Positions 1 through 13,723 are shown, counted from the stretch's first letter. The stretch is 64,000 nt of DNA from Ophiodon elongatus (GCA_016806645.1 JACSYO010001618.1:1694501-1758500), one strand, 5' to 3'. Made by a program: numbers and translations. The notes: generated by a model from the sequence alone, not told the origin.

Positions 1-3000
1 TTAAGGCAGCATAGAGATGCCATGCATAGAATGGACACAATCCCTCAGCCCTATCAGAAACAAAGACAGCCGACAGAGAGGAATATCTGTGTCCCTGTAT
101 TTCTGTGAAGCAGGAACTCTGTGTAAGCACGGGCATGCAGGTAGCTCCTCACTTTGCTCCGTCCTGCACTGTTCTTTGGTGCACTGAGTGCGTGGGTTCA
201 TTGATTGTATCTCTCTCTTGGCACTTTAATGGTCGTGGTACACTCGTCTCTGGACCCAGCATTAGCATGGTCAAGTTATTTCCTCTCAGGGGCTATTTCC
301 ACTGACCGAACAGGATTTTTCCATTCACTCCTTTAAACTTGTGTAAGAAAACGGCAAGCTGTGTTTTTCCATTATTCCCTATACGCTGCCTTGTGTTACA
401 GGGAGCAAGGAGTGACTGTGCCTTGATGTGCTTATTGGTAACATAACAGGCTGATGTGCTTTAATTCTGAAAAAGTTGCTCTCAAATTCTTATCATGAAA
501 GCAATTAACGCTCTACTTGGTATCCTACACACATACAAATACATACAGTATACATTTTTTACTGTTTCTAACATACAATATATATTCCCAAGAATTAAAT
601 CGGTAAAGATAAAAAAATAAGTCAATCTGACTCCTAAATGAGTCAATTATAAACAACTTTTCTGTGAATTGTACATCTTTGCGAATTCAACCCAAACTGT
701 GCAGTGAGCAGTGGTGCATACATTCAAGCAGATTAGTAGTTGATATTTGATATGAACTGTAGATTCTCCTTGAGACCTTTATCATATCACAGAAAATGAA
801 GGTCCACTTACTGTACATTATCCAGAGCTTCCACCCACTTTTCACAGCATTTATAAACAAAAAATTAAAAATTAAGAGCATGAGATGAGGTCGAAAGCTC
901 CGGAAAATGTCCAGAGAGTGGGTCTCGTCCAATCAGTCAACAGAAATCCCCAATTTTCTTTTTTGGGTGAAATGTAGATAAATAAAGTCAGCAGACTGGA
1001 CCATGAGACAGAGGTATCTACAAAACATCAACATTAATTTATGTAAGATGTCTGAATCCCTCATACACAGAGAGAAGAACAATACAGAAAAAAAGCCTTG
1101 AAGCTGAAGAGAATTTTGGAAGTTAGGGTCAGTGAAAATAGAGAAACAGAGAGCGAAAGACTGAAGGAAACTCCAGGTGGGAGTGCTCCATCAAGCAGCT
1201 TTTCCCCTACAATTAAGGATGACTTGCTTGGGGTAATTCTTCACACATTCATACACAAACAAACACTATCCACTGCAAGTAATTGGTGTCATGAAAACTA
1301 TCTGTCAGTCCACCAGAAGGTAATAGTGCTTTCTTGCACCTCAACTGTACACCTCACCCCATCAACTTCCTGCCCTCACCCCCGTCCGTAGGGGGCATTC
1401 AGTGCTGCACTTTTTGAGCATCCTCAATCTTTATACTGTCCTTAACCAATAACTCTTCATGGCACTCAATGAGAAAGGATAATAATACTGAAAAAGAAGC
1501 CTGCCTGCCTACTGGCAGAGAATTGTGAAACTTGAACACTGCATGTCAATGCCTAATACTCCCAGAAAAAAAAAAAAAACTCTAAAGCAGATGCAATTAA
1601 TTACATTTTGATTAAAGGTAACATGTTGCCGTTCAGGATCTCCCCTGCAGTATACCACTGGATTACAGTGTAAACTGCAGTATGCCTTTGGATTACAAAG
1701 CCTTTAAACAGAACATATAGCCACATGAGGTCTCCTTAAAGGCCACAGTAGAGCACAGCAGGTGAGCTGTGTAGAACATTGGGCAGGTGCAGGCAATGAA
1801 TGAAGCCGCATATTGCCAATCACATTAAAACTGCAAACATAGGTGCAATATGAGACTTGTGCACATTTTCTGTACCACATTTAACACCTTCAATACTGAT
1901 CAGACATAAATTAAAAAGGCTTTTTTTTTTTGGTAATTTAAAATTATAATAAAATAAAGTCTATTGGCCATAAACTCATAAACTCATCACCATTGCTATC
2001 ATCCAATTGCGGTGTGCACATGTGTGTGACTTTGTAAGAGTGTGTGGTCATCAAGGCTCTCTCAGGAGACTTTCCAGTCCCGTCATGTTGTCACAGGGTT
2101 TGGCACTGGTCTTGTTTCTCCAGATGTTCCCACCATCCTGCCTCTTCTTTTTTTATGTCTGCCTTCTCTCTGAATTCTCTTCCATTTTCAGGGATGAGAA
2201 ATTCACTTTTAAATTTTCCATGTCTTGCTGTCTGCCTCCTTTGTCAAATGCAAGCACAATCCAACCCCCATCACAGTCTCAGTAAAGTTTGTTGGAAATA
2301 CGCAGTCGTGTTTTTAACAAAGGCAAAGGGCAAACTTGATTTTTTTTTTGTACAGGCAGTGAGACTTTACTTTCATACATATCATACTAGTCCAAATATT
2401 ATTGCTGTTAATAAGCAGAATAACAACTAAGAACTAAAATACTATTGAACCTCATGTTTCTTTACAAACCACAGTAGAGCAGTGCTGGTTATTGAGCCCA
2501 TTTTAAAGGCAGTCTGATATATTGAGGCATACAGTGAGTTACCACAGTAGTTACAGGAAATATCAATTGGAAGCACATCAAAGGATTACAAAAACTGATA
2601 TACTTCACTACATGTAAAATGTAGTGTAACTGCTTCCAACTAATCCCGTTGTGCCTTCTCCAAAGTGGCAAAACCGGACTGCAATTGAACAGAAATGTCA
2701 TTGTTTTAAAAGGATTTACTTACAGTGAAACAGCAGCGAGAGGAAAATGTGGTGACGGTGCAAGGTACAGTTTCCCCGGATATCCCTTTTGGTGCTGATG
2801 ATAGCTGTAGTAGACTACATATAACCTAGAGAGCTTGTAGCAGGAGCAGACAGCAGGCCGAATTGGTCTTTTCCACGCCGCACAGACAGTGTATTTGCAA
2901 TAAGCCAACTCATTCTAAACGGCTGGAAAGCTGTATAGCACGGGAAAGTACAAGAACAAGAAGCTTCACACTAATAGGGCTCTATCCCTAGAACAAATAA

Positions 3001-3003
3001 TTG
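1..3003. other. Non-coding DNA, nothing recognised
   Basis: AT-rich sequence with only short homopolymer runs. No exon-like segment with splice sites, no RNA gene and no clear transposon ends were seen on either strand. Confidence 0.6.
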
Positions 3004-3076
3004 GAGGGAGGGAGGGAGGGAGAGGGAGGAAGAGAGAAGGAGGGAGCGAGGGAGGGAGGGAGAGGGAGGGAGGGAC
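3004..3076. repeat. (GGGA)n-type purine tract
   Basis: About 73 bp of GGGAGGGA-like sequence with many runs of three G, able in principle to form a G-quadruplex. It lies directly upstream of the TATA box at 3092. Confidence 0.85.
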
Positions 3077-3091
3077 AGAGCTGGTGTCGTG

Positions 3092-3099
3092 TATATAAA
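3092..3099 (+). promoter_or_regulatory. TATA box (TATATAAA) of a candidate plus-strand promoter
   Basis: TATATAAA sits about 16 bp after the G-rich tract and about 30 bp before a likely start region near 3122-3128. A consensus donor follows at 3225. The combination looks like a real vertebrate TATA promoter with a short first exon. Confidence 0.45.
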
Positions 3100-3124
3100 G
3101 GACATGCTTGACCTCTTGTAATGA

Positions 3125-3224
3125 GAGCACAAACAGCCAGAGCCTTCAGTCAATCTTGAAAAATACTGATAAATTGACAGTCATCAACTCTGCACCCAAA
3201 GGGATTCCTCTTGTTCTGCAGAAG
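3125..3224 (+). other. Candidate non-coding first exon
   Basis: About 100 nt from the inferred start to CAGAAG followed by the strong donor GTGAGTAT at 3225. It contains no convincing coding start, as expected for a 5' UTR exon. I could not find downstream coding exons on the plus strand, so the gene is unidentified and the exon uncertain. Confidence 0.35.
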
Positions 3225-6038
3225 GTGAGTATATTTGCTTGATTTGCGTTCTCTGTGGTTTCTGCGGTTTTAGGATGAGGAGACAAAATAAAAGTGAAAA
3301 GCTCATTGTTAAATTGAGCAGAATGATCTTTAGTAATCATATTAGTTCCTTTCTTTTTAGCTGGCTGGTAGTGGGCGGGGCTTATCAATTAACCCACTGT
3401 ATTGGGTGTCATAAGGCTTCTGGGTAGCAGCGACCAGGGGGGGATTTTGGGGCTGAAAGTGAGAGACAAGACGCCAGAGCCAATGTGAGCTTTTGCTCTG
3501 AAAACTGAACTCCTATCACCTCCAGCTCTGTTGTTTTCTTTTCGAACGAACCACCAACAACAACAAAACTTGAACAAGAACCGCCTACTGACGCCATGTG
3601 GACTGGCCGCTCTTGGGGAGCTCTTGGTCGGAGCTAACCGCTGTTGCTGACTGGAGAAATGCCCACACAACCACTGCCAGCCAGCAGGCCTTCTCCTTCG
3701 AGCCCACGTTATGTTAGGGAATGAACGTCAGAAACCAAACTAACAGTCATTCTGGTCACAACATGTAAATCAGCTTAAATGGCACTAGGAATCTAGGTGA
3801 AAAATGTTGTTTGTCATGGACCTGATTTTGTCACAGATTATCTGTCTCGTGTACTACTGTCAGGATATAGTGACAGTTTGAGCAAATATGACAAAAAATA
3901 GTTTTTTTATCAAAGTTATCAACTGTAGCTTTAAGATAGCAGGTCATCGAATGTATCTGGCGCACCTCAATCTATTCAGATACTGTAGACCGCAGCTAAC
4001 TAGCATCACTGTGTTGTTCTGAATAGGGGGTAAGAGTGGGTGTTAATTCACAGATGGGACCGATTCCCATCCCATTCCCAAGTGCAAATTGGAAAGAAAC
4101 CCATTTTGGCAGGATCAGGCACCAAGTGTTTACAGAAGAATGGTTGTGAATGGAGCATTTCAGGTGCTTAAGTGGCTTGCCTGGCTGAGAAATAGAAGGG
4201 ATATGAAAGTGAGCTACTCTACGTTCACACATAAAACACTACAGCTGTTTAAGCTCCCATGAGCATAGCAGGTAAACCTGCTGCTCCCATGAGGAAGCAT
4301 AGTGGCCAGCAGTAGAAGAGCATTGTTATGCTCAAGGAGCCCGAGGAGACACTCAAGGAGCCTCAAACAGGTTCTCATATGAAACTTCAGGCATTTAAAG
4401 GCCCAGTGAAAAGGAATATGTGGACAGGGTATCATTTTGAGAGGGATTATCACACTACTATAATTGGAGAGTGGTTTGTGTTTGTGTGTCTCCACATCTC
4501 ATTATATCCTATTCCACCTATTCCCCTCAAACTTGCTCCAAATAAAAGTCAGGGGGCCGGCCTTTGCATTGTTTGTTATCAGTGTTTGTTTGTTTTTTTC
4601 AGCATATAATCTTTAATTATCAATGTTATAAAATTGAATACTTCCAGCAGAACTACTGTCACCTGGAACTACGGTTTCCACTGTACCGCACAAAGCAGCT
4701 ACTCTACCTGAATCTACAGCAGTAGCAGTAGAATCTAATTCCAAAAGTAGCAGAAAAATTAAAAAACAGTGATGTTGAATTTTGCCAAAAGAATTTCGGC
4801 AAGTTGTGACGCCCAACGCAAAAGATTTGCGTGCAATAGTGAATCCCCAGTCAGGTAAGTATTTTGCAGTAAATTGCTGATTTGCCGATTCACCAACTGA
4901 GCGGCTTGTGGACGATCGCCAGAGACTGAGACTGACCAGGCCATTGGAGCTGCAAAAGGCCACAGGTAATTAATTACACATACTTTCCTACTACTCCAGT
5001 CCTGTTATGCATGGTCTCAACTACAGGCATATATTACAATTTAGTAATGCATCATATATAAAACCTTATCATAAATCCCGTCACATAGATATCTTGCAGT
5101 ACCCATTAGCCTAACACGTACTCCCCACAACCAACACACGGCCCTGGATTGCAGACAACATTCGGACCATTTTCAGCTCAACACCGTATATAGCGAGTAT
5201 TAAATGGAAAAGATCAGACAGAACCAGAAAGAAGGATAAGAACCTCAGAAGGGCCTGGACAGCTCCACAAGATACCACATACTCAGTTAAATTTCATACA
5301 CCGAAGATCGATTCAGTCTGCGTTTCCTGCAATGCTCTCATGTTCAGTTGGGTGTCGTCAAAAGCTCACAGTGATCTCAGTCCTTCAGTGCTTGTTGCAC
5401 TTACGGAAAAATTCCATTCAATCCATTCAAAGACCCTCCTCTTACACTGAGGTCTCTTTGACAGAACTTCTCAGCAATCCAGGCCATTCTTACAGAACAT
5501 CAGGCAATATAATGGCTTAGTGTCTATGACTTCTAAGAATGTCTCTGGAAAGATAACAGAGTTCAATGGTCGTCTGTCAACAAGCCCTAGAGAGAATTTT
5601 CTTTTATGTGTATGTGACAAGTACTATGACCTTAATATACAAATATACAGTATTATTACTGCACTATAATGTGAAAGTTGGGTGCTTTTTGGGATATGTG
5701 CCATTCACCTTTCCTGTCCTTTGCACAGGATATTTTAAGGGGTGGGGCCAAAGGGCCAAAGGGATCAGAGGAAGCTGAGGGTAATAAAGATGGAGAGCAG
5801 AGGTCACGTTAACCAAATATTTTCTGTCATTGACAGAATCATTTTTCCCAGGAAAAATCTGAAGGCCGTCTGTCATGTTGACGGACTGGAGGCCTTGGAG
5901 CACGTCTGTGAACGCCACCAGTCACACCGCTACCGGTCACAGAGCGCTACTGATTGCAGAGCGGTGCCGGTGCAGCTGTGCCACTGGTGAAGAAGAAGTA
6001 GTGCATGCTGCGGGATACCCTTCCGGTGAAGCGAGAGC

Positions 6039-6180
6039 TTGCAAGATTGCAAAATCCCCCATTCAGAGAGTCTCATAAATCCAGTCTCCAGTGTGGAAAC
6101 AGAGCGTGGCTTCAGCCTTCAGAACCAAATAATAACGACAATGACAATATGTTTGTTCCAAGGAAAATATGGAAAAAAAA
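6039..6180 (+). pseudogene. hAT-type transposase C-terminal (dimerisation) fragment, degenerate
   Basis: Frame from 6039 reads NPVSSVETERGFSLQNQI at 6078-6131. This matches the conserved PVSS-x-E-RGFS-x-N-x-I block of hAT dimerisation domains (ZNF862-like transposases). After that the expected KT-x-L-R-N-R-L continuation is lost and the frame decays. No BED zinc finger or DDE core is recognisable upstream. It is a relic, not an active gene. Confidence 0.6.
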
Positions 6181-7192
6181 ATCATTCATCTGCTGTTGTG
6201 TGTGTTGACATGAAAAGTGAGCGCATGGTCTGTGTCGTGTCTCTGTTCATCTTTTCTCTACATTCCCTTCATATATTGTGTATTTAAACAAATACACAAT
6301 ACATAAGCTTGTTCCCTATATTATTTATTTTAAAAACACAAACACACACATACAGTAAGGCGTTCAGCTTTTCAAAAACTACTTTTTCACTACGGTCAAA
6401 AACTGTAAAAATCGCCAAAAAATAAATGATAAAGTACAACCGTAGTGGCTCTGTCTACTTTGTTTGTTTCCCATTTACAGAGCCAGGGCTGTGTATTAAA
6501 CCAGAATTTGTTTTCATTGCACACACAGGCATTCGCTGAATTTGACAAGAAGTGTATTGGATTAAAACCACAGACTCTGCCTTTAAATACGCCTTTAGCC
6601 TATGTCTTATTCTAGTTAAAACATTTAAATGAAGATACATAAGAGATTATGATGGAATCTTTACAACCCTGTCTGTCAAAAGGACAACGAGAATGTCAAA
6701 CGCTACCACTGATGGAGAGGGCTGGGGTACATAAGCAAAAGTCTCAGTGGTCATGGGAGGGTCAAGGAAAAAAGGAGGCTCTGTTCCAGTTTGGATGACA
6801 CCAATTTTTTATCCACTCAATTTCAACTCAATTATTCATCTATAGTTGTTAATTTTGTAATTAGTTTGACAAACATAATCTTAACTCACTTACCAAACAC
6901 ACCATCCCTATGACAACTGAGCAAACTACATCCTCTGATTAAGACTGTGAGACGCAGTTGACAGCTCTGCAAAATGCCAGTGAGGGGAAATTGTGTTAAG
7001 GGAAAATTGTGTGGAAAATGTACATGGTAAAAAGATTAGAGTGGGCTTATAAGCATCTAATGGTGGATATTTTAATAATTTGTAAATACCCCAACACATA
7101 TATTTTTAGTAAGCTGAGTATTGAAACATTCTTCAATTCAAAGTAAAATAAAGTTAAATAAAAGTTTGTTTCTCCATTTGTTTTCTTTTCCT

Positions 7193-7198
<6 letters not shown>

Positions 7199-7232
<34 letters not shown>
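7199..7232. repeat. (CT)n microsatellite
   Basis: About 17 uninterrupted CT units. Confidence 0.95.
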
Positions 7233-7235
<3 letters not shown>

Positions 7236-7458
7236 CCTCCCTCTCTAAAAATAATGACTCATATCAGTAGAAAAGTAAGTTTTTGGCCTTGTAAACAACA
7301 AGGAGTGACAAGGATAATCTTGTTAGACAATAACCCCCTGAACAATTGTGTGTGTACATAACCAGGAGAGTCATATTCTTTCACTTATGCATTGAGACTA
7401 TTTTCAGCAAACTTGACACAACACACAATGTACCCGCACCCACAAACACACAGCTACA

Positions 7459-7460
<2 letters not shown>

Positions 7461-7540
<80 letters not shown>
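7461..7540. repeat. (CA)n microsatellite
   Basis: About 80 bp of CA units with a single AAAC-type interruption near 7504. Confidence 0.95.
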
Positions 7541-7542
<2 letters not shown>

Positions 7543-9079
7543 GCTTAAAGTCTAGCAGAAAGGGATGACACATGAGGCAGAGTGGAGGTCTTCCCATGCC
7601 CCCCCTGCCCTTTCTGTTGGACTTGGACATCTCCCACAGGCTGAGCTGTAAATAGACAGTACCCCCAAAAAACTTCACACAGACACAACACACACATTCA
7701 CAAACACAAATGTGTGCACACACACAGAACTATATTTAGACGCCTTCTCTGGCCTGCCACCATATACTCAAACTGCCTCTCCCCACAGTGAGATGAGGCA
7801 CATCAGCTTGAATCTTCAAGCAGAGAAAAAGCAAAAGTGTCCTTCTCACTACAGGAAGATTACATTTGAAATGAATGTGAAACTTTAGAACACTGGCTTG
7901 CTTAGGTTTGATAAAGTACCGTAGTACAGAGTATTTCACAGCATGCAGGGAGGGCTGCTTCTAGCCTCGCTGGCAAGCTCATGGAACATCTGTAACCGAT
8001 AATGTATAAACAGATCACAGTAATAGTTTATGAAATGTCAGGAGGGGTCTAATAGAAATACCACAGAACAGAAACAACGTTTTATTGAACTATTTTTCAG
8101 GATCCAGCCACTTGAAAGATTGCACAGTAAATTGACTGTGCTTAACACTGTGGTGGCCAACCTACAGTAAGGTTCAGTAAATTAATGTTGTCAGGGAGTT
8201 ATTGCTCTTCCGGTTAGGTTAGGTTTTATTGTTACTGGTGGCTGTAGACTAGGTACGGTGGAAAGATGTGTACACATGCAAGCACAGTAACTCACACGGA
8301 CACTGAGACGTTTTGACATATGATCAGATCCCTGCTGACAAAAAGCACCCCAAAATGTTTAGTTCATTAGTTTATTAGGACGGAACATCAGTGAATCTGA
8401 GGCAGATGTAAAGTAGCATGCTGCCTTGGGAGAAGAGGCAGTGAAGAAAATAATTTGTCTGTTCGAAGTTGGGGAATGGCTGTTACAGTAAACTGCTTCC
8501 AGTGGTCCCCATCATCATGCATCTATCTACTCGTAGTCCTGCAGCAGCCACTGCAGCCAATTACTTTTCGAGTGAACTTTAGTAGTGTGTACTAGTGGGG
8601 AAGAAGAAGCTTGCAAAGCTAAACAACAAAACAATTGCTTCTGTTGGATACAATGATGATCAACCAATTGTGAACCACCTTTATGGAACCATGACAGCAC
8701 ATTGATCTACTTTGCACAATTGTCTGTTAGGTTTTGCTCCATGATCACAGTTTTTGTGTTGAACGACAATAATTACTGTCTGAGTTGAATATTTGGCATA
8801 TATTTTTGTGTGTGTTGTCCGCAAAAAAACGTTATGTTCAGAGAGCACCGAACATAACTTAGAGTGACGCTCAAAACAACGTATCCACCATTTTACAGCC
8901 GTAACCGTATCAACGTAGTAGGCTACGGAGGAGGATATAACTTATTGGCTGTTCGTGGTGTTTTTATAGGTAGTAGAGGAAAAGCAATTCAAAAATAACT
9001 TTATTGAAAATAAATCTCAGAAACTTATCAATGATATGGTGAAAGATTTTCAAGACTTTTTTTTTTCTAGATTATTTTA

Positions 9080-9250
9080 CTGCCCAGCCCTGTAAGGGAT
9101 TAGGAGGTCTGTGATATAGGAGGGGTCCAGTCCATTCAGGGCTTTACAGAGAAACAGAAGAACCTTAAAAAGGCCAGAACAGGGCATACCTGACAGGAGC
9201 CTTGCTGCAGAGTGTTGGACCAGTTGCAGATGGGACAGGGTCGTGGCTAT
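9080..9250 (-). pseudogene. Non-LTR retrotransposon (LINE) reverse-transcriptase fragment, internally deleted
   Basis: The minus strand reads LQLVQHSAARLLSG, then after a short junction FKVLLFLCKALNGLDPSYIT and DLLIPY. These are the familiar C-terminal blocks of fish LINE ORF2 proteins. The block normally between them (ending in a HWLPV-type motif) is missing, which points to an internal deletion. Non-functional. Confidence 0.7.
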
Positions 9251-10094
9251 ATGTAAACAGTGCATTAAACGAAATACAAAACAATTAAAATGAATGTAAA
9301 TGAGACAATTGGAATTGAAATCCAACATGCTGGAATATGAACACAAAATAAAAATATAAGCTACAAAGTTAGTGTTTATCAAATACATTTTTTACATGTG
9401 GAGCATGTTATCATTGCAGCTGGGATGCTTGTTAGGCACTCTAACCACAGCACCCCTGTATGTAAGGCACCAATCTTGTCAATATAACGCTAATGATCGG
9501 TGAACAGGGGTCGGCTATCGGTCCGAAAGAAAATAATGTGATTTAAGAAACTATATGTACATACAAGTGCTATATAAGTCTCTGCAACCAGTAGTCATTG
9601 GGCCACCACACTACGTCATTATTAAAAAAGCAACACAGTAGCAATGCATACAATCTTTTTAAGTGGTACTGCCATGATGGCTACAATGTGTGTGTAAGAA
9701 CAGCTTGTCCTGGAAGACTGACAACTTGTACAACTCAAGGACAACTTCAATGCCACAACAATTCCACACAATGACAAATTATTGTATGACCTTACTGGTG
9801 TACAGTATATTACTGTGAACATCAACGCACACCCCCAAGAGTACAATGTTGTTTCATTCTGGACTGCTGATGTTTTAGCTAGAGATCAAGGTTTTTCACA
9901 CCTCCAGTCCCACTAAACAGCCTTTAATATGTCAACCCCATGACCTGCAGGATAACACTGACCCAAATCCATTTCATGTCTTTATTACCAACGTGACAGT
10001 GTCAATGCCATATAAAATGGCATATACCCATTCCAGTTTATATTGCAGATATAAATGAACCTCTGTGTTCAGCTACCAATAACAGTGTGAACAG

Positions 10095-10190
10095 TAGGGT
10101 TGGGTATCGTTAGGATTTTATCGATACTAGTACTCTTATCGATACTGCTTATCATTTCGGTTCCTTATCGATACTTATTTTTTATTTGGA
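10095..10190 (+). mobile_element. Fragment resembling the end of a TATCGATAC-rich fish DNA transposon
   Basis: GGGTTGGGTATCG is followed by several spaced TATCGATAC copies, the usual look of one end of teleost hAT-like repeats. I could not find the matching opposite end, so this is probably a truncated copy. Confidence 0.45.
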
Positions 10191-13100
10191 TTTGGGCTGG
10201 GACTGCGTTGTTAGAGGGAGGGGGGATAGATGGAGGGGGGATGGGCTGCAGCCTCAGCCCGACAATCTACAAAAAGTTCCAAGATCTTTAAAATACAGTC
10301 GCAGCTAAACAATTAGCTGAGCGATTAGCTTTCATTTATTAGCCTGTTCTTATTATCGCACTCCGTATGGCTGCTAACGTTACCTGCAGTGAGCGAGGAT
10401 GGACGGCTTAAGTGTCTTAAAGGTTTTCAGCATGATCAGATTTTCTTTATACCTCAAAAACTGTATTAAAATATTAAAATGTTAAAATAACTGCCAAAGA
10501 TTTTTGACTCTGTTTGCTCGCATAAAAGGCCTCTCTAATATCTAATCTAATCTAATAATATCTAAGTCTAATAACTACTTAGATAAGGTTGTGTCGTTCT
10601 TCTCCCACGTGGTTAAAATAACGTCCTGGTGAAAGGAAAACAAACAAACAGTCGTCCGGCAACAATTTGTTGACCTATACATGTTGCACCCTATGGACGC
10701 AAGTCCCAATTCATACGGCTGCTGAAGACTTTGTCACGTCAACGTAAATATATGTTGTTTTTGGGGATTTGCTGAAATGACTGATCCTGTTGTTATTCTC
10801 GGGAGGACAATTTCGACTTACAAGACATTACTTACATTACAAACAAATACAACCGTAACAAATTTAACATGTTTGTTTTTTGGATGATATTTGGGACTTG
10901 TGACTTGGCATTATAATGAATTTGCACCAAACGTGGGGGTGGGGGGTGGGGGGGTTTCAGTTCACTAAACTAGTTTATCAATACATCTAACTTGTCTCAC
11001 TTCAGTTCCAACAATTGCTTCTATGACTTCTTTTTTGGTGATACTGGCATTTACAGCAACTGAAGGCACATGCATCCTGCCGCATGTTGTTTCAGAACGC
11101 AATCAGTAGCAAATAGAGGGGATCCATCCTCCAACAGCATCTCAAGAGAAACTGGGTTCCCCCCTTTTTTCCAGGCCTAATTTGCCTATCACACTCTAAA
11201 ATGACAACCAAACTTTTTTGGTAGACGTGCTCTATTTTGAATGATTCAATGCGTTTCTGCCACTGAGCAATTAGCAATTAGCTATCCCTTTCACAAACAA
11301 AATGTCTACTCCCACCGTGTAACATAAAAATCTCCCACTTGTTTCTAATGCCACGCAGTCATGTACAGGGAATTCAGGGGGAGTGTAACAAAGAACAGCA
11401 AGTCAGCAGGAAGGAACTTAAGTGACCACTCAAGAGGCACCTGCTGTGCCTCATACGTGGCAGGAATTTTAAGCTTAGGGAGTAGGAGTATGAAAAATCC
11501 TAAAAGCAATTCATGTATAAAACATATACGGAAACATATGATACTAAGAGCATTTGAAAGTAATATATAGACCGATATCTGTTCTATTACAAGTTAGGTA
11601 TGTACAAGTTTGTCACTTACATTATTGAAATGTGCAATTCTTTGAAAATGAAACCCTTCGAGTTCCTTTAGTCTCACGAAAGGCTTTGCTGAGCAAAAGG
11701 TTTGACCTGAATGCGCCCAATACAAACAGCCTACTGTAAGCTCTTTAATGTGTGAGTCTAGATTATTTAACTGCAAGTGCTGAAAGTCCACTTTTGCCAA
11801 GACTTAGATATCAGGCAAGTTGACCGAGCCTGGCAAACAAAAGCGTAACTAGACATTCCTTATAATAAGGTAAACAGCCGCACAAAGCTCAATTGGGTAA
11901 TAAAAACAAACGTAAAAATGTGGCTGCTTATTAAAGGTAATGCAATCTGATAACTACAATTGTAACTATTAAACACACTGCAACTTAGTACGTGAATGGA
12001 AGTGTTGACAAGCAGCGCTGTCAGTGTTTCTGGGTGATTATCAGCATAACAGCAATTTAAAGGCCAAACAGCCAAATATTTTAGAGGCAGTCCTGCCAAC
12101 ATCAAATTGGGGAAACAAACACATAACAATTGCTTGGTTTATGTGTGTTGTTAATTCAAAAAATGTGTCCTTCACAGAAGAATAACTGTATTCATTCATA
12201 TAACACTGTGCCTCCCTGTCTGTGAGAAAATCCTGGCCACAATGTTGACACAAATTCAATTCAACTTAACGCTGCGTATCCAGCGCTATAAATTTGTTTT
12301 ATATAATATATAAAGCGGATTCTGACGTGTGTAAACCCAATAAGTATAAAACCGAACACTAAAAAGATTTAGAAACAGATACGCAATCGCTGTGATCTTA
12401 AGTTATTAATTGGCACATCTGGACATCTGAAAGATGCCATTTATCACCGTGAGATTACAGCTTAGAAAACATGCAGTCATTCAAGCTACTGAGCGAGATG
12501 GAGAGAGGGGGAGGATTGAAAAGAGACAGAACAGAGGAGAAAAACACAGAAGAAAAATAATCATCCATCTGTCCAGTGATTCTGTGAGGGCCATAATGCC
12601 TGCAATAGTGTTTTTGATTGTTGCAGTGAGAATTGGTCATGGGTAAATCGATTCTAACACTGTGCCATGATATGCAAATGACAGACAGAAGGAACACTAA
12701 ATCTGCTGCAGTAATTAAACGTCCTAAATGACTCATTAGAATTCATGATTTTATTAGCTAATCGAGTGTTTAATTTGGGGATGCTTGTGTAAACATAATA
12801 AAAAATGAAGGGAAAAAAAATCAGATTTTTACCTAAATGCTGAATTGACTGCAGTGTCTATTTTTGGCCAGATTTCTACAGCTGGATCAATTGCTCAACC
12901 AACTTTCATTTAGGAACTACACAAGACACTAATTGTAGCCACACAACAAGATGTCACCTCTTACTACGTTGCAAACACAAACAAACAAAGTAATTGTGGA
13001 TGCACCCTTAATTGACGGAGTCAGAGGAGCAGTAGTAATGGAGCGACTGTTTGTGAAAAAGATTAATGAGGATGGAAGTATGCCTTTCAGACGATTTTGA

Positions 13101-13526
13101 TACAGTATTCCCTTTACTTAGGGGGAGACACCCCGAGCGAATAGGGTAAATAAATGAAACAAGATATCGCCATTAAACTTCCCCGGTTGATTACTTACAT
13201 TAAGATCATTATTTTTGTATTACAGTTTTTCTGAAAATGTATGTTTAAATATGCAAATGGTGCATCAGCTTATCAAATGTGTGCTGATTTGCATAACTTT
13301 CCAGATCAGAAATCTCTTAAAGAAAATATTAATTAAATAAGCCTATGAAACATATATGAAAAAAAAAACTCTGTAAAAACCTTTAAAAATATAGATTGTA
13401 ACTGTGAAGTTTGGTGTATGTAAGCACTACTGAAGACTTCAAAGATATGTATTGTAAATGCAGGATAACCACCGCTTCATCCGGCTTTATCCTAAATAAG
13501 GTGCTGGAAGTATCAAAAAAACTCAA

Positions 13527-13723
13527 ACTGGTAGAATACATATCCGTCCACTTAAATATATGCAGAGAACACTTTCACTTTTTTAGCTTTCGGTCTGAAG
13601 GACCTTCATCAGAGCTCTGCTGGATAAAGCCAGAGCTCTACAGAAGGTCCTTTAGACCGAAAGCTAAAAAAGTGAAAGTGTTCTCTGCATATATTTAAGT
13701 GGGCGGATATCTATTCTACCAGT
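13527..13723. repeat. 197-bp near-perfect inverted repeat (foldback/MITE)
   Basis: The two arms, about 90 nt each, run from ACTGGTAGAATA at 13527 to its complement ending at 13723, centred near 13625. Shared blocks include CCACTTAAATATATGCAGAG and CTTTTTTAGCTTTCGGTCT, with only a few mismatches. Transcribed RNA from either strand would form a long hairpin. No ORF. Confidence 0.85.

Noticed and set aside
4613..4963. Minus-strand ORF of 116 codons near the hAT relic
   Set aside because: I checked it for a transposase zinc finger or catalytic core and saw none; it may be repeat sequence but cannot be supported as a gene.
7346..7723. ORFs made of HTHTHT or CVCVCV repeats (also near 19223-19531, 25623-25910, 39403-39771, 53154-53509)
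   Set aside because: They are translations of CA/GT microsatellites, which are stop-free in several frames. No other coding evidence.
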